A stretch of DNA of 64,000 bases from positions 806,001 through 870,000 of the forward strand of contig JADLZK010007649.1 in the NCBI GenBank assembly GCA_015847255.1, given 5' to 3'. A program made the translations under genes and the position numbers. This stretch comes from Hyparrhenia diplandra. Its lineage: Eukaryota > Streptophyta > Magnoliopsida > Poales > Poaceae. Under the pieces are notes generated by a model that was not told the origin of the DNA, did no database searches, and saw nothing but the letters and a program-made list of their open reading frames with translations. This document shows, piece after piece, positions 58,579-64,000 of the stretch; the stretch's first letter is position 1; the number at the start of each line of letters is the position of its first letter.

Positions 58579-58850
58579 TGTTAAGAATCGGCCTATTCAC
58601 GGATCCGTTTTCCCCTTCCCGATCCAAAGAGAGACGATCAGAAGTTGTAGATAGATCCCGTTTTTCCTTGCCTGATCCTAAGAAGAACACACGAGAAACA
58701 CAGATGTATGAGGGGAGTCATCTCTTCATTAGTCATTATAGGTACACACATAGTCTCTTTATATAGATGTAGCCATCAGGGCATATATGGTAGCCTCCGG
58801 GGCCCATATGGTATGAGCCCATCATTCCTCTAATTGAGGAATTCTTAACA
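58579..58850 (-). repeat. 5' LTR of the AGATG Copia-like element
   Basis: 272 bp; bounded by the putative priming site (58,566-58,577) and the TSD at 58,851-58,855. Confidence 0.8.
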
Positions 58851-58855
58851 AGATG

Positions 58856-59163
58856 CAGGCCACGGTCTAAACCATGGTTAATGCTAACGTTACAGCAAGG
58901 CCGGGCTAGGCCTTATGCATGGACTTGGGCCTTTCGCTGGGAGGATCTAGACGACGACACTAAATCCTGCTGCAAAATTGGTTTAAAGGGGCCGATTGAG
59001 AAAGTGCATTTATTGTTAGTCTAACCCTACCATCCAAACTCTTCTTTAACTAGAGTTAGTTCAAGGTTAGCCATGAGCTAGAAACTACTCCAATCTAATC
59101 TCTAGCAAAGTTAGAGTATCCAAACACAACCATTATATTTAGATACCTAGTAAAAATTACGTA
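58856..59163. repeat. Duplicated segment Y, copy 2, and unassigned sequence
   Basis: 58,878-58,932 matches 51,434-51,488. The part from 58,980 to 59,130 ('accatccaaactc...gagtatccaaacac') has short matching motifs and may be an old MITE. No gene. Confidence 0.5.
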
Positions 59164-59190
59164 TCTATACCTATATTAAAGAGAAAAAAT
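59164..59190 (+). mobile_element. Helitron-like 5' terminus
   Basis: TCTATACCTATATTAAAGAG after an A matches the common 5' start of grass Helitrons (TC plus TATATTAAA-rich sequence). The 3' end (hairpin plus CTRR) was not located, so only the terminus is reported. Confidence 0.5.
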
Positions 59191-60106
59191 TTCTACCAAT
59201 TTTTTTCACCAAAATTTATGTCCACCTGCCCTGTTCCCCAAAAATTACAGATGAAGGAAAACATAGACCTAATAAAAAAACTATGAGTAATAGGTGGCAA
59301 AAGCAACTTCGTGGAAAGGTACTGCCCCTTGCACATTGTCTCATGACTATCAGCTTGCTTGTCGATCTCTGATAGCCCAGTGCTGTGTAGGATGATACTA
59401 ATAAACATTGCACTGAACAACCATGCATGCTTCTTGGTACCTTCTCTACTTATACATCAATAAATAATGAAGCAAGCAGTGTAATGACTATTTATGTTGG
59501 TTCAATGGTTTCATCTGAATTCCTTATCTGAATGTGAATGGCCTCATCAAAAAAAAAAAAAAACCTTAAGCATGCAGATTTGTTTTCTACGGAGCTAATA
59601 ATGGGTTTGGTTCAATTGCTAATTTATCGAGTAGTATTTATTTGATATTTCCCTGTGATCGATGTTTGGCAATATGTAATGATGTGATAAGCTATTTTAT
59701 ATGTGCACGGGCATGTTACTACCTAGATGTGATGTTTTATTTCAAGTACAATAGATCCAACAAGGTAACTGTATGTGCTGAAAACATTTGTTAAGGTAAC
59801 TACGAATTGTGGGGGTTTTTTGTGTGCAGCAGAGGTCGGGAATCGAGGAGAAATCGATGTTGGTAGGGAAGGAAGAGACGTGAGGAACAAGAAGAACGAG
59901 AATTAGCGGCGATGAATGATTAACATGGGTTTAGGATCTAGTTTTCAAATTCGATGCCTCTCTCTCTCATGAGCTCTGCCTTAAGTATTATTGTCTCGCC
60001 CGCGCGTGCAAGCGCTTACTAGACCCATTCTCCTGAGCTGTAGCGGTTGCTGGGCTTCCTGGGCCTCGTCGTACTGGGCTCTCTTGGGTCGACGCCGTCT
60101 TGCTCG
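59191..60106 (-). other. Non-coding, including probable 3' LTR of the chromovirus remnant
   Basis: 59,191-59,800 is AT-rich and unassigned (a run of 14 A near 59,553). From about 59,815 to 60,106 the minus strand reads as 3' UTR and LTR-like sequence of the integrase element below ('cgatttctcctcgattcccgacctctgctgc'), but I could not fix LTR ends. Confidence 0.4.
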
Positions 60107-61146
60107 TCATGACAACCGAGGCAGCTTGCTCACATCCCCTCCTCCTTTGCTCACGGCTTGACCCCAAGCGGTGGCACGAGGAATTTCTTGGCGGAGAGCT
60201 TCATAATCTTCCCAGGTGGTGAGCGACGCCGGTAGGTTGTTCCATTTGATGAAGACTTGCTGGATGGAGGAGGTACCGCGACGCACCGATCGAGTCTGGA
60301 GCACCTGCTCGAGCACCAGCTTCAGAGAAAAGTCAGATGGCAATATTGGCGTTACCTGGTGATTGGAACCCACAGCTTTCTTCAATTGCGAGACGTGGAA
60401 CACCGGGTGGATGGCCGAGTGTGCTGGAAGAGCTAGCCAACTTGTAAGCCACGCTGCCAATCTTCTCAATGATCTCATGTGGGCCAAAGAAGGAGCGAGA
60501 ACTTCCGATGAGCTCGAGGAGCTAGCGAGGACTGAACGTATGGTTGGAGCTTGAGAAATACCTTGTCCCCATGTCGAAACAGCGTTCTGAACGATGCAGA
60601 TCAGCTTGCTTCTTCAGTCGGTTCTTGGCTCTATGAAGGTGATGCTTCAGCAAGTGATCCATCCAAGCACGATCAGGGGACCAACTGGTCAACTCAGTAT
60701 CAGAAGGCACTGATGTTGGTAGAGCTAAGAGGCGCGGAGCATAGCCATACAGAGCTTCGAATGGAGAACGGCCGAGAGCAGAATGTTGACAAGTATTATA
60801 CCAGAACTCCGCTGTCGCCAACCACTGACTCCACTTGGCCGGGCAAGCATGGACAAAGCAACGAAGGTAGGTCTCTAAACATTGTTTGAGTCGTTCTGTC
60901 TGTCCATCTGATTCTAGATGGTATGCCATACTGCGACAGAGTTTGACATCTGCAAGACGAAATAGTTCATCCCAGAAGTTGGAAGTAAAAATACGGTCTC
61001 GGTCAGACACCATTGACATCGGCAACCCATGATGGCGGTAGACTTGATCAAGAAATACCTTGGCAACTGAGCTTGCAGTAAAGGGGTGACCAAGAGCAAT
61101 AAAGTGTCCACATTTGGTGAACAGGTCAATGACCACCAGAATCTTA
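60107..61146 (-). pseudogene. Ty3/gypsy chromovirus integrase with chromodomain, truncated
   Basis: Integrase inserts retrotransposon DNA. Reading leftward from 61,146: ILVVIDLFTKCGHFIAL and VFLDQVYRHHGLPMSMVSDR belong to the catalytic core (two of its acidic residues are visible: VIDLFTK and SDRD). Then FWDELFRLADVKLCRSMAYH, ESDGQTER and WYNTCQHSALGRSPFEALYG. Near 60,560 a frameshift leads to the C-terminal part LALPAHSAIHPVFHVSQLKK and a chromodomain-like end (IKWNNLPASLTTWEDYEALR). The lineage resembles Reina-type chromoviruses. The 5' side, with the zinc-binding part of integrase and all upstream pol, is cut off at 61,146 by a Helitron-like terminus. Confidence 0.88.
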
Positions 61147-61360
61147 TCTTACTATTACTAATTGGAGGCTCCAACGGAGGCTCCACGTTAATTCTCACCG
61201 GATGCGCTTAGAAAAAGATAAATGCTAAAAATTCTCACGTTAATCGAAACATTCAACCGTTAGATTGGAAATCTAGCCATTCATAACCGTTGGATCTCAT
61301 TTAGTTTTTAAAAGAAATTACCCACCTCTGCCATTATAAATAAAAAAGTGTAAAATCTTA
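61147..61360 (+). mobile_element. Helitron-like 5' module 1
   Basis: It starts TCTTACTATTACTAATTGGA after an A, directly inside the integrase sequence, as expected for Helitron insertion between A and T. Then come 'ggaggctccaacggaggctcc', 'ttctcac', 'ccgttggatctcatttag' and 'acccacctctgcc', an order seen again at about 61,838 and 62,945. No Rep/helicase coding is present and no CTRR end was located. Confidence 0.55.
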
Positions 61361-61837
61361 TTGTTGCGAGAAAAAAATCAACACCACGTACAAAAGCTTG
61401 AACGACAAGTCCCCTCAGGTTATCTCTCGATTATTATAACAAAAAAAAATCTGTTACGTTCAAGATAAATTAAAAATAACAAAACTAACACACGTTAGAA
61501 ATATATTCCGCAAACAAAAAGATAAGTTAGAAAAATATCTGTATCACATGGGCCCACAAGTTACGTTTACTAGGTTCATCATTTTTTTTTGTGGAAGCTA
61601 AGAACGGTGGTACCCATCCCTATTCATCAATCTCTTAACTTAAAAAATTAGGTTGAACATTGATATTTTAACAAAATACCAATGGCAATCTATGACCACC
61701 AAGAAAAAAGCTTACACATGTTTAGATTGTAGTTATATATTTGGAAAAAATAAAGAGTTGAAAATATTAGGCAAACATGAAGAAATAGTTATCCATCTGC
61801 TCGGTAGCCACCCTTCGGTTTTAATTGAACATCCATG

Positions 61838-62030
61838 TTTATTCTCACGAGACACAATAGAAAAATAAATTTAGAATTTCCTATAATAAATAGAAATATT
61901 TAGCCACTAATTTGTTCGTCTCTTATCGTCATCACCAATAATAGTCATTGGATCTATTCTATTTTTTTTTAAAAAAATATACACCTCTACCTGTATGAAA
62001 ATTACATAAAGCTATCTCTTACGTCTAAAT
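61838..62030 (+). repeat. Helitron-like module 2
   Basis: 'tattctcacgagacacaatagaaaaa', 'tagccacta', 'gtcattggatctattctat', 'tatacacctctacctgtatgaaaatta' repeat the order of module 1. A clean TC start is not visible. Confidence 0.4.
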
Positions 62031-62944
62031 TACCAACCAATGTAAAAGATAATTTTAAAACTACTAAGATTTAAGATATTAATTGAGTGCCATTAAATCA
62101 ATCCATAAATATTGTTTCATAGTATTCATATTTGGAGTCATGAATATTAATTGTATTGCTTTTTACTATACTTATCTAAAAGTCATAAATGTTCCATAGA
62201 CTTAGTCAAACTTAAAGAAAGTTTGAATCAATACAAACACATAATTGCATCCTATTGGGATGCAACTAGGACATATAAATACTAATATAAAGTATTACCA
62301 AAAATAGTTCAAACCATAATTCGAACTCTTAATTCAAAAGTAAAGCATGTAGCTTGCTTCCACCACCTTACAGTAAACATGTATACATTAGATTAAATAT
62401 TATTTTAATAGCTGACCAGGCGTGAAAAACTTTTCATTAAGAAACGACAAAGCAATACCATGGACAATTCATTTTAAGTTATAATTAGTACTCGATGATA
62501 ATGAAATTTGTAAGTTCTTATTTTAAATAGTTTAATACTAGATTTTGACTAAAACACCTACAGTAAAAATATTATTAAATTTATTTTAAGCATTCTATGT
62601 TTTATAAAACAATGTTACTTGTAAAAATAATTATGTGTTATAATAGAATCAACATGTGGATTGGTGCAAGATTATTTGTACCATATTAAGAACTAACAAC
62701 TAGGGTAGCCCGAGACCCATAATCTTCTTTTAATAAAAATATTCAAATAAAATATACAATGAGAAATAGAGTTTGAACTTAACATAAGGATAGAAAATGC
62801 AACAACTAAATTTAAAATTTGAAAGATACGATAGGTTCATGATGTCGTAGAAAGGGATACAACAAGAGCATATATAAATTAAGCTTAGGTTTTAAGTAAA
62901 ACCATATCATATGAGAAAATGGATAAAACATAGAATTTTATCTT
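62031..62944. other. AT-rich sequence without recognised features
   Basis: I see no coding sequence, RNA gene or clear element between Helitron-like modules 2 and 3. Confidence 0.4.
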
Positions 62945-63180
62945 CTAATGGGAGCTAGGGGTAACTAATGGGAGCCTTCACATAAATTCTCACAAGACTC
63001 ACTGGAAAAACTTATAGTCTATAGATCTCAAAAAAACTAAAAACATTAGGCTATCAATTTGGTAGACTAATCACCAATGATAATAATTACCCTCATCTAT
63101 GATTTTGCAAAAATAACATAAAGTAATTTATGAATGGATGTTCAAATTATCCACCTACCCAAGTCAGAAACATGATCAAA
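62945..63180 (+). repeat. Helitron-like module 3
   Basis: 'ctaatgggagc...ctaatgggagcc', 'aaattctcacaagactcactgg', 'taggctatca' and 'ttatccacctaccca' follow the same order as in modules 1 and 2, more diverged. Confidence 0.35.
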
Positions 63181-64000
63181 GTAAGCCAAAAATTTACATC
63201 TAATTACCTGTTTCCTGTTATTACAGATGATTTAAATGTATCCTTAACTTTGCATCTATATTACCACCTTAGTCATTATATAAAGAAAAATATATCATCT
63301 GAAATCTATATCTAAATTATCAACATCTTCTACTTCAAATAATGTATAAAAAAATTTAAATCATATATATGTCTTTACATTAACAACTTCTATTAATATT
63401 AATATATTAAATTTATAATAATGTAAACATTGATAATGTGTTAGCCTGCAGATCATGTATGAATGCATGCAAAAGCGATAAATACATATGTTATGTTATA
63501 GCATTCATGGAAAGTATATTCTTAACGGCTCATATATTATGGTCTTAACAAATTATTTAAATTTATATTAATAAAACAAACATACAATATATGTTTTTTG
63601 ATGTTGATACATTTGTATATTTGAACTTAAATGTTTGACATTCACATATTGATACTACAACCATTACTACATTATAATTCCTTAACTCTTGAGAAGCGAC
63701 AAAGGTTAGTATAGAATACGAGTGGATATAACACTCTACTTTTAGATTCCTTTGGAGTAAAAAAATCATTTGAAAGAATAAATATTGATATCCTGTTCAG
63801 TTTAACGCTACTGCTGATCTTGGTGACATCGTGCAAACTTGAAATGACTGTTTATGCCATCTTAGTACTTAGGAGAGAAGTCTACGACCCTAAACCCTTT
63901 TTTTTTTTCAAATGAGGAGAAATTGAGAGCTAATAAAATATTTAAAAGAGCCAAAGTTTCAACTTAACCTGTTGATAAAATAAATCCATAACATCAATAA
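63181..64000. other. AT-rich sequence without recognised features
   Basis: Short open frames only, no motif recognised, to the end of the window. Confidence 0.4.

Larger units (their letters stand above)
52281..58850 (-). mobile_element. Copia-like LTR retrotransposon with short LTRs, no coding capacity
   Basis: Near-identical 272-bp LTRs (52,281-52,552; 58,579-58,850) start TGTTAAGAATC and end GATTCTTAACA-type ends. AGATG flanks the element at 52,276-52,280 and 58,851-58,855. The minus strand reads a polypurine tract CCAAGGGGGAG before the left LTR, and GTTATCAGCAGC directly after the right LTR, the half-tRNA-Met type of priming site used by some Copia elements. The 6.0-kb internal region carries no recognisable gag or pol on either strand. 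Confidence 0.8.

Overview
The window is nuclear DNA of a grass (Poaceae). The evidence is the dense nesting of grass-type retrotransposons (a SIRE-type Copia family, gypsy LTRs starting TGTAACACCC, a chromovirus integrase, MITEs, Helitron-like ends), the GC-rich, proline/arginine-coding character of the LTRs, and gene remnants whose proteins match what I know of grass LRR receptor kinases and cytosolic GAPDH. I see no intact host gene. Of the coding sequences, only two open reading frames inside a non-autonomous gypsy element are uninterrupted.

Left half (1-32,300): a tandem array of LRR receptor-kinase ectodomain remnants on the minus strand, of HAIKU2/RLK7 type (LRR subfamily XI). Five copies are visible: A 13.0-14.5 kb, B 16.6-18.1, C 19.0-20.5, D 22.0-23.5, E 29.7-31.2. 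The 5' flank of a sixth copy lies at 241-976 and continues at 11,671. Every copy begins with the same signal peptide and ends at the same point in a late LRR, at or next to an identical stop, so the kinase half was lost before amplification. Two kinds of downstream flank alternate along the array (P for A, C, E; Q for B, D), so the repeating unit is a dimer. The array is interrupted by a CACTA end (1-240), a Tourist MITE (461-768), a gag-only SIRE-type Copia element (977-11,665, TSD AATTT) that itself carries a gypsy solo LTR (3,114-4,609, TSD CACCT), a hAT-like element (15,276-15,959), a non-autonomous LINE (23,825-25,232, 14-bp TSD), a transposed last exon of cytosolic GAPDH with its 3' UTR (about 25,466-26,600), a second Copia-family solo LTR (26,690-28,956) and another MITE (31,801-32,051).

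Middle (32,300-51,000): a MITE split by an 11.5-kb non-autonomous gypsy element (33,148-44,603, TSD CTTGG). The gypsy element has LTRs of about 3.9 kb and no pol, but has two ORFs that appear to share one domain. A further non-autonomous LTR element lies on the minus strand (45,271-50,969, TSD ATAAA).

Right part (44,900-64,000): a low-copy segment present twice in tandem, each copy split by a different LTR retrotransposon (the ATAAA element above, and a Copia-like element with 272-bp LTRs at 52,281-58,850, TSD AGATG). A chromovirus integrase/chromodomain remnant (60,107-61,146, minus) follows; it is cut by a Helitron-like 5' end. Then comes AT-rich DNA with two more Helitron-like modules.

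Caution: near-identical repeat copies differ by many one- or two-base indels, often at CC/GG or CG. Some frameshifts reported here may therefore be consensus errors rather than real mutations.
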